A stretch of 64,000 nucleotides of DNA, taken from UBA1563 sp037440065. Lineage in GTDB: Bacteria > Bacteroidota > Ignavibacteria > Ignavibacteriales > Ignavibacteriaceae. Numbering within the stretch: position 1 is the stretch's first letter; each line of letters starts with the position of its first letter. Of this stretch, positions 35,880-45,178 are shown piece after piece. The stretch is from contig JBBIUV010000016.1 of the NCBI GenBank assembly GCA_037440065.1, positions 744,001 through 808,000 of the forward strand, in the 5' to 3' direction. Below the pieces are notes generated by a model. The model was given only the letters and a program-made list of their open reading frames with translations. It ran no database searches and was not told the DNA's origin. A program made the translations under genes and the position numbers.

Positions 35880-35931
35880 TATGTAACCTAACTCAATAAT
35901 TATATGTGTCGTTTTTTTTGAAGAGTTAAAT

Positions 35932-36627
35932 ATGAAAACATTAATAATTACTTTGTTTATTCTCCTCATCATCCAAACCAGCAAAGCTCAAAATAATATT
36001 TATTTGGGAGTTAATATCTCGCCTTCGATTACATATCCGGTTATCAATACACAATCGACTAATTTAAATGCACATTCCAATTATTCATATGGGCTTAACG
36101 GATTTCTCTCTTTTAATGATCATTTATTTATCCGAACCGGTTTCAATTTCATTCAAAAAAGTTTTACGATTAAAAATATTCCCGATACGAGAACAGTTCC
36201 AAATGAAGCATTAGGCAATAACTCCGAGATCATAAATGGAAGAAACATAAATTACGATCAGATTAATACTTATAATGATTATGAAATATTCCAATCGATT
36301 AATCTGCCTGTAACTTTCATGTATCTACCTTCGGAGGTTAAGAACACAAACCTTGTGTTTTCAGGCGGTATCGAAATCGGATACTTGTTTAACGTTAGAT
36401 ACATTTGGGATCATAGCATTGGTGAACAAGAAATTTACAACATTAAGCACAACCAATTTATTGGTTCGTTTAATTTGGGCTTAGGACTATACCAGACAAT
36501 ATTAAAAGATTGCATCCTGGTTGTTATCCCCAAATACTCCTATTCAGTTTATCCGGACATGGGAAAAATCAAACTAAGATTTCACTCAATTTATATTGAT
36601 ACAGAGTTTTATTTTCATCTGAATTAA
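35932..36627 (+). CDS. Outer-membrane beta-barrel (PorT-like) protein
   Basis: The protein has 231 residues with a signal peptide (about 1-19, cleavage after SKA). The mature part begins NIYLGVNISPSITYP, as in small porin-like barrels of the PorT/OmpW style. It shows eight or so strands (YSYGLNGFLSF, LFIRTGFNFIQKSF, LVFSGGIEIGYLF) and ends TEFYFHLN. The stop overlaps the next start (TAATG). The closest family cannot be fixed by eye. Confidence 0.65.
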   Translation: MKTLIITLFILLIIQTSKAQNNIYLGVNISPSITYPVINTQSTNLNAHSNYSYGLNGFLSFNDHLFIRTGFNFIQKSFTIKNIPDTRTVPNEALGNNSEIINGRNINYDQINTYNDYEIFQSINLPVTFMYLPSEVKNTNLVFSGGIEIGYLFNVRYIWDHSIGEQEIYNIKHNQFIGSFNLGLGLYQTILKDCILVVIPKYSYSVYPDMGKIKLRFHSIYIDTEFYFHLN

Positions 36628-37316
36628 TGGTGCATGAGGATATTATAACAGTTCCTATGAAACATAAACGCAAATTATTTTACCCGGTAGGACTTCTCAG
36701 TCTTGCCGTTTTACTTTTATTATTTGTCGTAGTCACAATCAACGATTCTTTTGCCCATTTCCAAAGTACTTTTGAAATAAACTTATTTTCGGGTAATTAC
36801 CGAGAATATTTACAACGCAGATCGGATTTTGATAGTCTTGAGATTCCTCCGAATGGAAATTGGAAAATTTTCACATTCACCGGTGATGAAAAAAGTAATG
36901 CTATAGTTTTTGACTCTCTCTCTACTGCAATTAAACAATTTATCTTGAAAAGAGATTCACTAAGAAGTATTGAGATTCGTTTAGACAGAAAAATGTCTTA
37001 TAATCGTTTTGTACTTATTATGGATATATTGATGTTCAATAATGTTCAACAATTTAGTCTCATTGACACAAATATCTGGGTGCCAAGATTCCCCCGTTAT
37101 AGAAAATCTCAATATGATGAAATTGATCCGGGATTATTGTTAAACTGTATACTATTTAATGGAGTACCAAAAATAAAAGCAAACAATATGTTTGTGCAGT
37201 GGAATTTGTACTTCCGGGAAGCAGTAACAAAAATACCTTTACCAATAATTTTAGCGTGGCTCGGATTGTTTTCCATAAATATTGTACGCCTTGTAAAATG
37301 GCGCAAAGTAAGATAG
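36627..37316 (+). CDS. Two-helix membrane protein with possible ExbD/TolR-like domain
   Basis: The protein has 229 residues. Membrane helices lie at about 19-37 and 204-222, with the middle presumably in the periplasm. Residues 112-147 (SIEIRLDRKMSYNRFVLIMD, then VQQFSLID) follow the ExbD/TolR periplasmic pattern of strand, D, helix, strand. ExbD has only the N-terminal helix, so the second helix is unusual, and the helix-borne aspartate of ExbD is not seen. A start at the ATG at 36657 is also possible. It overlaps the preceding barrel gene by one base. The similarity is weak. Confidence 0.5.
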   Translation: MVHEDIITVPMKHKRKLFYPVGLLSLAVLLLLFVVVTINDSFAHFQSTFEINLFSGNYREYLQRRSDFDSLEIPPNGNWKIFTFTGDEKSNAIVFDSLSTAIKQFILKRDSLRSIEIRLDRKMSYNRFVLIMDILMFNNVQQFSLIDTNIWVPRFPRYRKSQYDEIDPGLLLNCILFNGVPKIKANNMFVQWNLYFREAVTKIPLPIILAWLGLFSINIVRLVKWRKVR

Positions 37317-37871
37317 AGCATTTCCCATCCACAAAGTTCATACGTTGGTCTCTTTTTACTTTCAACTTGTAGCTTTCCACTGATTCCGCTTAAATCACAC
37401 ACGTTTCTTCGTTTTTAGCCCAAATTAGCCATTTTCTCTTACTTGAGTATGTCTTCGGCAACTGAGGGGCTTTCTTCGGAAGTGACGAAAATGTCTTCGG
37501 AGATGCTGGGAATGCCTTTGGAGGTGCCGGGAATAGCTTCGGAGATGTCGGGAGTGTCTTCGGAGATGCCGGGAGTGTCTTCGGAGATGCCGGGACTTCC
37601 TTCCGAGCAATGTAAAATGTCTTCGGAACTGTCGGGACTTCCTCCCCCCTTTTTGAAATTTGATTCTTAACTATTGAAAATCCTTTATCCGCAAGCACCA
37701 AAAATATTATTGATTTCGATTGAATAATTGAACCGTTGTAAGACTGACTGGATCACCTTCACCCATTCGTCCATGCATTCATTCTGTTTGTAATTCGCAA
37801 TTTTTATAAAATATTTTTTTAATTTTACATCGTCTGAAAACAATTTCTTTACCTAAGGAATAGAGGCGCGA
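37317..37871. other. 555-base intergenic region with minisatellite
   Basis: It contains the 21-bp repeat array described separately at 37449-37658. The flanks are AT-rich and show no convincing gene, RNA or terminator. The ribosome-binding site AGAGG of the next gene is at the right end. Open frames through the array are explained by the repeat length being a multiple of three. Confidence 0.6.
37449..37658. repeat. 21-bp minisatellite, about ten units
   Basis: Units start every 21 bases from 37449. The consensus is close to GTGTCTTCGGAGATGCCGGGA; the units at 37554 and 37575 are identical and the others diverge, with the edge units most degraded. Because 21 is divisible by three, several frames stay open. 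They would encode heptads such as SSEMPGV on the plus strand and PASPKTL or RRHSRHL on the minus strand. Confidence 0.9.
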
Positions 37872-38567
37872 ATGGATGTTACAAAACTTAGAGGTTATGG
37901 CATTGCCCCAAGTGATGCAGAAGCAAACTGGAGTCCGGAATTCAAAGCGAGACTCAAAAAAACTTCTCTAAAAGTGGTGATGAGTCATCTTAATCTAAAA
38001 CAGAAATTCCTCGTCCTTTATTGGTTTGCAAAAGAAAAGAAACGATCCGCTGCCTTGGATTTGTCGGACATTCGCGCCAAAGGAATGAAGAATGAAGTTT
38101 TTACAAAACAACAATTAGAATACATTTCCCTTTTTTCCGCTTTGAAAATTGTTGTTGGCTTAGATTCGGCTTTAAAAATAATGTATGCAGTTATGGATGC
38201 AACAGCGGCTGAAGCGCTTCTACTTTCTTTACCTGAAGCGGAAGAAGTCCGCAAGTTGGGAGATCCATACGAAGTATTCCGCAATTATTTTGCTGTCTTA
38301 CCGGAAACCGCAATCAAAGCGGGTTGTCATCAAGGAGTAATTTCCGATTTAAAACAATTCTCATGTCAATTTGATATCCATTACTGCGTCTGGCTAGAAT
38401 TAGCTAAGAAGATGAACGTACCGGAAGCGTGCATTCCCAATTGTTACGCTGATGATCTTGCCTATCCGGATTACTTTGAATCTCTGGGAATTAAATACAC
38501 CCGCACCGGCACACTCGCAAAAGGCAATACTTGTTGTGATCTAAAGTTTGAGAAGATGGAAGGATAA
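37872..38567 (+). CDS. L-2-amino-thiazoline-4-carboxylic acid hydrolase-family protein
   Basis: The protein has 231 residues with AGAGG upstream of the ATG. The N-terminal half is helical. The C-terminal half shows the pattern of the ATC-hydrolase-like family: DIHYCVWLELAKKMNVPEAC, then CYADDLAYPDYFESLGIKY, then the ending TRTGTLAKGNTCCDLKF. Conserved cysteines are at about 174, 188, 192, 220 and 221. The Pseudomonas enzyme opens the thiazoline ring on the way to L-cysteine, but most family members are uncharacterised, so only the fold is claimed. It stands alone between repeats and a permease. Confidence 0.65.
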   Translation: MDVTKLRGYGIAPSDAEANWSPEFKARLKKTSLKVVMSHLNLKQKFLVLYWFAKEKKRSAALDLSDIRAKGMKNEVFTKQQLEYISLFSALKIVVGLDSALKIMYAVMDATAAEALLLSLPEAEEVRKLGDPYEVFRNYFAVLPETAIKAGCHQGVISDLKQFSCQFDIHYCVWLELAKKMNVPEACIPNCYADDLAYPDYFESLGIKYTRTGTLAKGNTCCDLKFEKMEG

Positions 38568-38670
38568 TATCCTATCCAAAACTTTTACATTATAAATCAA
38601 TCCAACCTGTTGCATCACTCCTGATTCGTAAGTTGACAAACTTCAGGTTAATCATGGAAGTCGTTGCGTT

Positions 38671-38834
38671 TTCCTAATTCCTAATTTTTAATTCCTAATT
38701 CATTTGCTATTTCCATCTCCCCTCCGTAATTTTTTAACAAACAATAAAAATATAATTCCACTTTAGTCTGGTGACATTTAGAACAAGTACTTGATCCGTT
38801 ATTCCTAATTCCTAATTCGTAATTCCTAATTATT
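38671..38834. repeat. Two clusters of ATTCCTA direct repeats
   Basis: Cluster A (38671-38701) and cluster B (38799-38834) are built of the words TTCCTAATTCCTAATT and TAATTCGTAATTCC, with about 100 bases between them. Cluster B ends 8 bases before the start codon of the permease gene. No protein or RNA is evident in this 275-base gap. Confidence 0.75.
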
Positions 38835-38842
38835 CAGGTGCT

Positions 38843-40258
38843 ATGGAAACAACAAAAAAAACTTCTCTCGTTCGCGGACTCTCATTAACCGCGGCAACTA
38901 TGCTCGTTGCCGGTTCTATGATCGGTTCCGGGATTTTTAGAAAACCTGCTACTATGGCAGGACAACTCCACTCACCGGAATTGTTAATTTTCGTTTGGGT
39001 TGTTGCCGGATTAATAACTTTCATCGGCGCTCTGGTAAATGCAGAAATTGCGGGAATGATAGATGCCACCGGCGGACAGTTCATCTATTTTAAAGAGATG
39101 TATGGAGATTTTACTGCATATCTGTACGGCTGGTCTATCTTGGCGGTAATCCAAACCGGAAGTCAAGCGGCAATCGCTTATGTCTTTGCGGAATATCTCG
39201 GTTACTTTTTCAAATTTCCGGAAGTATCAAAATATCTGCAGGACTTTTCCCTCTTCATGCCGTTTGTGGGTCCAATCCATCCCTTTGCGGATTTCGGAAC
39301 AAAAGCAGTCGCTATACTTTGCATTCTCTTTTTAACGGGTGTTAATTACGTTGGTGTAGTCTTCGGCGGACTTGTTCAAACGATCATTACCTTTATTAAG
39401 ATCGCTTCGATCATTTTACTTGCGTTTGTTCTTTTAGTGTTCGGAAATGGTTCAGCGTCCAACTTCTATTACAATTTCCATCTTCCAACTGAAACTAGTG
39501 CAAATCTCATTGCAATGATCGGTCTCGCTCTCTCCGGCGCCTTCTGGGCTTACGATGGTTGGAATAACGTAACTTTTGTTGCCGGAGAAATAAAAGAGCC
39601 GCAGAGGAACGTTTCCAAAGCTCTGTTGTATGGAACCTTAATAGTTATGGCTGTTTACGTTTTAATAAATTTTGCTTACCTCTATGTTTTACCAATTGAA
39701 GAAATGAAGAACTATCCATTAGTTGCATCTGCTGCAGCAGAGAAAATATTCGGGGGAATGGGTGCGTCAATCATTGCGGTAGCAGTCGTTGTTTCTACTT
39801 TCGGCGCATTGAACGGTTCAATTCTTTCAACTGCACGTGTTCAGTTTGCAATGGCCCGTACAAAATTATTTTTTACTTCACTGGGGAAAATTCATCCTAA
39901 GTTTGCAACACCGCATGTCTCACTTGTTGTGCAAGGATTCTGGTCGGCAGTGTTGGTTCTCTCCGGTTCGTTCGATACCATTTCCGATTATGTTATCTTC
40001 GCCGCCTGGTTGTTTTACATGCTCGGGGCATTCGGAGTTTTTGTTCTCCGTAAAAAAATGCCCGATGCAAAACGTCCTTACAAAGTTTGGGGTTATCCTT
40101 ACACACCGGCAATTTTTATTGTCTTTTCATTTTTGTTTTTAGTTAATTCGGTTGTTTCCGATACACAAAATGCGGCAATGGGATTGATCCTCATTTTGTT
40201 CGGACTTCCCGTTTATGTTTACAGTAAATATTTTCATCATCGATTTCAGAAAAAGTAA
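38843..40258 (+). CDS. APC-superfamily amino acid permease
   Basis: The protein has 471 residues with about 12 membrane helices. The first helix carries the substrate-binding signature AGSMIGSGIFRKPATMAG near residues 20-37. A GAFWAYDGWNNVTFVAGEIKEPQRNV segment near 230-255 is typical of the LAT/basic amino acid-polyamine branch. It exchanges or imports amino acids in the inner membrane; the substrate is not predictable. The start has AGGTG upstream. polA begins two bases after its stop, so the two genes are probably co-transcribed. Confidence 0.88.
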   Translation: METTKKTSLVRGLSLTAATMLVAGSMIGSGIFRKPATMAGQLHSPELLIFVWVVAGLITFIGALVNAEIAGMIDATGGQFIYFKEMYGDFTAYLYGWSILAVIQTGSQAAIAYVFAEYLGYFFKFPEVSKYLQDFSLFMPFVGPIHPFADFGTKAVAILCILFLTGVNYVGVVFGGLVQTIITFIKIASIILLAFVLLVFGNGSASNFYYNFHLPTETSANLIAMIGLALSGAFWAYDGWNNVTFVAGEIKEPQRNVSKALLYGTLIVMAVYVLINFAYLYVLPIEEMKNYPLVASAAAEKIFGGMGASIIAVAVVVSTFGALNGSILSTARVQFAMARTKLFFTSLGKIHPKFATPHVSLVVQGFWSAVLVLSGSFDTISDYVIFAAWLFYMLGAFGVFVLRKKMPDAKRPYKVWGYPYTPAIFIVFSFLFLVNSVVSDTQNAAMGLILILFGLPVYVYSKYFHHRFQKK

Positions 40259-40260
40259 AT

Positions 40261-43029
40261 ATGAATAATAAAATAATTTTTATCGATGCGATGGCTTTGG
40301 CATACAAAGCTTACTTCGCTTTTATTAGTCGTCCCTTAGTTACAAAGAAAGGTGAACCGACGTCCGCGATTTTTGGTTTTTTAAATCAGATAATAAAAAT
40401 TTTAGAAGATGTAAAACCGGCTTACATGTTCGTTGGATTTGATTCCAAAGAAAAAACTTTCCGGCATGATAAATTTGAAGCCTACAAAGCTACCCGCTCT
40501 GCTATGCCGGAAGATATGATTCCGCAGATAGGAAGAATAAAAGAAATTATTGAAGCGCTAAACATTCCCGTTTTTATTTTGCCCGGTTATGAAGCCGATG
40601 ACATTATCGGCACGGCGGTAAGGAAAGCGGAATCGCTCGGTTATGATTCATTTATGATCACTCCCGATAAAGATTATGTACAACTTGTTACGGAGAAAGT
40701 AAAACTTGTTAAACCGGGAAAGTCGGGTGAAGAGATTGACATTATTACAAAAGAAAAAGTCCTTGAAACGTTTGGTTTTCAACCGACACAAATGATCGAT
40801 TATTTATCGCTTATTGGAGATTCAAGTGATAATATTCCCGGCGTTAAAGGGATTGGTCCTAAAGCTGCTCCTTTGCTGATTGAAAAATATACCACTCTCG
40901 AAAACATTTACGAACATATTGATGAGGTTGAACCGGCTTCGGTAAAGACAAAACTTATTGCCGGGAAAGAGAACGCTTTTCTTTCAAAAGAACTTGCAAC
41001 CATTATGACGGATGTTCCGATTGAAATCGATTTTAACAAAACGAAGATCGGAAAACCGGAGATTGACAAAATTAAATCGATCTTCGAAGAACTTGAGTTT
41101 AAAAATCTTTATGTCCGTTTAAGAAAATTCTTCGGTGAAGAAGAAGTCATAGAAGCAACTCCCAAAATTACATCCGTGCCAGAGAATAAAACTTTCTCAA
41201 GTTCTGAAAGTAAATATGTTTTAATTACTTCCGTCAATGAAGCAAAAGCGTTAGCTGATAAGCTTGCCAAACAGTCTCTTTTTGTATTTGATACTGAAAC
41301 TGATTCGCTCGATTACTTTGATGCAAAAGTTGCCGGTGTTTCTTTCTGCTATGAAAAAGGAAAAGCGATTTTTGTAGCGTTGAATCCGTTTGTTCAATCT
41401 AATTCTTTATTTGAAAGAAATTTAGATGATAGACTTTCACAGCATGATTTTGTAACAATCTTTAAATCCGTTTTTGAAAATGCCAGCATTAAAAAAATCT
41501 GCCAGAATGGCAAGTTCGATATTTCAATTATGCATTCACTTGGTATTGCGGTAAACGGCTTTTACTTTGATACCATGCTTGCAAGTTTCCTCCTCGATCC
41601 CGATCAGAAACACAACATGGATGATCTTGCCGAAAAATATTTACAGTACAAACCTATTCCCCTTTCGGAATTGATCGGTGTAAAGAAAGATGCAAAGCAG
41701 ATTTTTGATGTTGACTTGCACAAATTGAGTGATTATTCTTCAGAGGATGCAGATATCACTTTTCAGCTTTATGAAATCCTAAGAGAAGAAATTGAAAAAA
41801 ATAATCTACACAAACTTGCTTACGAAGTTGAGTTTCCTCTTGCCGAAGTGTTGGAAGAAATGGAACGTGCCGGTGTAAATATTGACAAAAAGATGCTTGG
41901 AGTTTTGAGTAAAGAATTAGAAACTTCGATGAACGAATATTCCGAAAAAATATTTCGATTGGCTGGAGAAACATTCAACATTAATTCACCAAAACAAATG
42001 CAAAAGATTTTGTTCGAGAAGCTACAATTGCAATCTTCCCGGAAAACAAAAACCGGTTTCTCTACCGATGCTCAAACACTTGAATCATTACGCGGTGAAC
42101 ATGAAATAATTGAAAGTATTTTAGATTTTAGACAAGTTGCAAAATTAAAATCTACCTATGCAGATGCACTTCCCAACCTTATTCATCCAAAAACCGGAAG
42201 AGTGCATACTTCGTTCAACCAAACTATTGCTTCAACAGGGCGACTTTCTAGTGTTGATCCAAATTTACAAAACATTCCCATCCGTACTGAACTTGGTAAA
42301 GAAATTCGGAAAGCATTTGTTCCCCGCGATAAGAATCATTGTATCATTAGCTGTGACTATAGCCAAATTGAATTGCGTATTATGGCGAGTATGTCAAACG
42401 ATGAGCGATTAATTGAAGCGTTCAAACATGGTGAAGATATTCACAGAAGAACCGCTGCGCTTGTTTTCCAAATTCTTCCGGAAGAAGTTACTCCCGATAT
42501 GAGACGAAAAGCAAAAGAAGTTAATTTCGGAATTCTTTATGGAATTGGCGTCTTCGGATTAAAAACCCGTTTGAAAATTTCACAACAGCATGCCAAGGAA
42601 ATTATCGACACTTACTTCAGCACTTTTAAAAATGTGAAAGCGTTTATGGATGCTTCCATTCAATCAGCAAGAGAAAAAGGATTTGCAGAAACTCTGCTCG
42701 GCAGACGCCGTTTCCTAAAAAATATAAACAGCAAGAATTTCTCGCTTCGCAATTTTGAAGAACGTGTAGCTATCAATATGCCGATACAAGGTACTGCAGC
42801 TGATATGATAAAGCTTGCAATGATCAATATTCATAATGAACTTTCGAAAAGAAAATACGTTACCAAGATGATTCTACAAGTTCATGATGAGTTAGTGTTT
42901 GATGCGTTGAAAAGTGAAACCGATGAAGTGGTTCCTCTTGTAAAAGAGTTAATGGAGACTTCACTCCCTCTGAACGTTCCTATCCTAGTTGAAACCGGAA
43001 TTGGTGATAATTGGATTGAAGCGCATTAG
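40261..43029 (+). CDS. polA: DNA polymerase I
   Basis: The protein has 922 residues and all three domains. The N-terminal 5'-3' exonuclease (about 1-290) has FIDAMALAYKAYFA, GYEADDIIGT and GDSSDNIPGVKGIGPKAA. The 3'-5' exonuclease (about 320-500) has FDTETDSLDYF, NGKFDISIMHS and SSEDADITFQLYE, so the proofreading residues seem intact, unlike some family members. The polymerase (about 530-922) has CDYSQIELRIMA, RRKAKEVNFGILYGIG and QVHDELVFDA. It fills gaps and removes RNA primers. It ends only 5 bases from the convergent hpnE stop. Confidence 0.97.
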   Translation: MNNKIIFIDAMALAYKAYFAFISRPLVTKKGEPTSAIFGFLNQIIKILEDVKPAYMFVGFDSKEKTFRHDKFEAYKATRSAMPEDMIPQIGRIKEIIEALNIPVFILPGYEADDIIGTAVRKAESLGYDSFMITPDKDYVQLVTEKVKLVKPGKSGEEIDIITKEKVLETFGFQPTQMIDYLSLIGDSSDNIPGVKGIGPKAAPLLIEKYTTLENIYEHIDEVEPASVKTKLIAGKENAFLSKELATIMTDVPIEIDFNKTKIGKPEIDKIKSIFEELEFKNLYVRLRKFFGEEEVIEATPKITSVPENKTFSSSESKYVLITSVNEAKALADKLAKQSLFVFDTETDSLDYFDAKVAGVSFCYEKGKAIFVALNPFVQSNSLFERNLDDRLSQHDFVTIFKSVFENASIKKICQNGKFDISIMHSLGIAVNGFYFDTMLASFLLDPDQKHNMDDLAEKYLQYKPIPLSELIGVKKDAKQIFDVDLHKLSDYSSEDADITFQLYEILREEIEKNNLHKLAYEVEFPLAEVLEEMERAGVNIDKKMLGVLSKELETSMNEYSEKIFRLAGETFNINSPKQMQKILFEKLQLQSSRKTKTGFSTDAQTLESLRGEHEIIESILDFRQVAKLKSTYADALPNLIHPKTGRVHTSFNQTIASTGRLSSVDPNLQNIPIRTELGKEIRKAFVPRDKNHCIISCDYSQIELRIMASMSNDERLIEAFKHGEDIHRRTAALVFQILPEEVTPDMRRKAKEVNFGILYGIGVFGLKTRLKISQQHAKEIIDTYFSTFKNVKAFMDASIQSAREKGFAETLLGRRRFLKNINSKNFSLRNFEERVAINMPIQGTAADMIKLAMINIHNELSKRKYVTKMILQVHDELVFDALKSETDEVVPLVKELMETSLPLNVPILVETGIGDNWIEAH

Positions 43030-43034
43030 AAGAT

Positions 43035-44333
43035 TTAACAAAATGAGAAATATTTTTGTACTTCTTTAGCAGCAGTATTGCCACTTTTAATTGCCCCTTC
43101 AATGGTTGCCGGTAAACCGGTGTTTGTCCAATCCCCCGCAAGAAAAACATTTTCTAATTTGGTTTTAGCAGTAGGACGTTTCGATATATTTTCTTTATTC
43201 GGAACGAATGTCGCTCGTTTTTCTTTTATCATTTTGTATCGGGAAATGTTTTCTCGATTAATTCCTAAGTAAGCAGACAATTCAGTACTTATGATTTTTA
43301 ATAACTCCCCTTGTGATTTTTCAATTAAGTCATCCGCGCCGCTTGTAACAGTTGTAATATACTCACCATGATTAAATACCCAATGCAAACGTGAATCTAT
43401 AAAAGCGTAAAAAGGTTTCTTTAAATTGTTTTCTTTCAACCACAAATGAAAAGTTAGAATCGAAGAAGTCTTTAAATCAGTTTTATTGTTTTCTATAATT
43501 AAATTTTCTTCGTTGATTTTACTTAAAGCATAAGAAGGTATAGCTAAAATAACTGCATCGAAATCATTTATAGTTCCCTTATCAGTTTTAATTGCAACTG
43601 CTTTACTCTGCTGAATAGAGATTTCGAGAAGTTTTTCAGAAAGTATTAATTCAGTATTATTCATTTTGAGAAATTTTATTGCAGGATCAATAAACGCCTT
43701 TGATATACCGACTTTCGGAATGATCATAGCAGAAGCATCGCTCCCCTTTAAGAAAATTACTTTCAGAATATCAATAAACATCTTAGAGGAAGCATCTTTC
43801 AATTGACTATTCAAAGCTCCTACAGCAATTATTTCCCAAAAAGATTTGATGCAATTTTGACTTTGATTTTGTTCAAATAACCATTCTTCAACTGATAAGT
43901 ATAAATATTTTTCACTGTGAATAAACGGAAGTTGCACAAGAAGGGAGAGGATTTTTACCTTATCGAGAATCGATAAAACATCGTAGTTCAGAAATCCAAA
44001 AAACAAACCTAAGGGATATGGAAGCTCGGTAGGTTTTAGCTGATATTTTATTTTAGCCCTGGTAACAAAATTAATTTCCAACTGTTTCTGATAAGAAAAC
44101 AGATTAGTCGCTCCAATTCGCTTTATATATTCGATTGTTTCATAATAACATCTAAGTAATAGATGTTGCCCGTTATCAATTTCGCAACCACTCGTCTCTT
44201 CAATAAAAGAATAAGTTCTCCCACCAAATTTTGGAGATGCTTCGATAAGATGTACGTGAATATTTCTATTTGCGAGTGTTACAGCAGCGGATAATCCGGC
44301 TAATCCACCCCCAACAATAAGACATTTTTTCAT
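43035..44333 (-). CDS. hpnE: Hydroxysqualene dehydroxylase (HpnE-type amine-oxidase-like flavoprotein)
   Basis: The protein has 432 residues. The N-terminal FAD fingerprint CLIVGGGLAGLSAAVTLANR is followed by the conserved GGRTYSF and EIDNGQHLLLRCY segments of HpnE. The C terminus has LAGDWTNTGLPATIEGA, closing the FAD site. In the hpnCDE pathway it reduces and dehydroxylates hydroxysqualene to squalene. The ATG overlaps the hpnD stop (ATGA), and the gene order hpnC-hpnD-hpnE supports the assignment. Confidence 0.9.
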   Translation of the reverse strand: MKKCLIVGGGLAGLSAAVTLANRNIHVHLIEASPKFGGRTYSFIEETSGCEIDNGQHLLLRCYYETIEYIKRIGATNLFSYQKQLEINFVTRAKIKYQLKPTELPYPLGLFFGFLNYDVLSILDKVKILSLLVQLPFIHSEKYLYLSVEEWLFEQNQSQNCIKSFWEIIAVGALNSQLKDASSKMFIDILKVIFLKGSDASAMIIPKVGISKAFIDPAIKFLKMNNTELILSEKLLEISIQQSKAVAIKTDKGTINDFDAVILAIPSYALSKINEENLIIENNKTDLKTSSILTFHLWLKENNLKKPFYAFIDSRLHWVFNHGEYITTVTSGADDLIEKSQGELLKIISTELSAYLGINRENISRYKMIKEKRATFVPNKENISKRPTAKTKLENVFLAGDWTNTGLPATIEGAIKSGNTAAKEVQKYFSFC

Positions 44334-45178
44334 TTGTAAACTAAATTGTATTTAGCCCAAACCCCAAGCGAGATCCCTATTTTTTCAAAGGTGCTTACTT
44401 TAATATTTTGATTGAATACATCATATTTTGCACGAATAATTCTCTCGAGCATCCGGTAATAAATATGCTGCATTGCTCTGGCAGCAACCATCGAAGCTTT
44501 GTCGTCAAGGTCTAAGTTATCGGTCGCCTTTTTGAAATATTCCTGCGCTCTATGGGCTTCAAATTCCATTAAGGAAATAAAATGCAGATTATATTTTTTA
44601 TTTAAGAGATCACTTTCGGTATAATGATATTGTTTTAATTCTTCTAACGGCAAGTAAATTCTATTTTCTTTCGCGTCTTTATTTACGTCTCGAATAATAT
44701 TGGTAAGTTGCAAAGCGATCCCAAGATTCTCCGCAAAAGACAATGCTGATTTATTCTTGTATCCAAATATTTCAATGCACATTAATCCAACCGTTGAAGC
44801 AACGCGATAACAATAAAGTCGCAACTCATCAAAAGTTTCGTAACGTTTTTTCTGTAAATCCATTTCCATTCCTTTAATCAACTCAAAGAAATGTTCAATC
44901 GGAATATGAAATTGGGAAATTGTTCCGGCAAGTTTATTAAGTAATTGAAGTTCGGAATTTCCTTTAAAAGCCTTTTCGAATTCCGTTCTCCACCTAACTA
45001 ATTTCTGATATTTAATTTCATCGTCATCTTGCCCCTCATCAACAATATCATCAGTTTTACGGCAGAATGCATAGACAGTATTCATCGCATCCCGCTGATT
45101 AGCCGGCAGCATATTAAAAGCGTAGTAAAAACTGCTTTTACTTTTTTTTGCAATTTGTTTAGCTGAATCGTTTTGCAT
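44330..45178 (-). CDS. hpnD: Presqualene diphosphate synthase
   Basis: The protein has 282 residues of the squalene/phytoene synthase family. The two aspartate-rich metal sites are CRKTDDIVDEG near 40 and NIIRDVNKDAKENRIYLP near 160. SFYYAFNMLPANQRDAM at the start is typical of HpnD. It condenses two farnesyl diphosphates to presqualene diphosphate. It overlaps hpnC by 20 bases and hpnE by 4. A phytoene synthase is excluded mainly by the neighbours. Confidence 0.9.
   Translation of the reverse strand: MQNDSAKQIAKKSKSSFYYAFNMLPANQRDAMNTVYAFCRKTDDIVDEGQDDDEIKYQKLVRWRTEFEKAFKGNSELQLLNKLAGTISQFHIPIEHFFELIKGMEMDLQKKRYETFDELRLYCYRVASTVGLMCIEIFGYKNKSALSFAENLGIALQLTNIIRDVNKDAKENRIYLPLEELKQYHYTESDLLNKKYNLHFISLMEFEAHRAQEYFKKATDNLDLDDKASMVAARAMQHIYYRMLERIIRAKYDVFNQNIKVSTFEKIGISLGVWAKYNLVYK

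Noticed and set aside
37449..37658. CRISPR-like array
   Set aside because: Units are contiguous with no unique spacers between them, and no cas genes are nearby.
37390..37701. A 103-codon minus-strand frame with PASPKTL heptads
   Set aside because: It starts at TTG without a ribosome-binding site, and its openness is explained by the 21-base repeat period, which keeps other frames open too. It is kept only as a finding.
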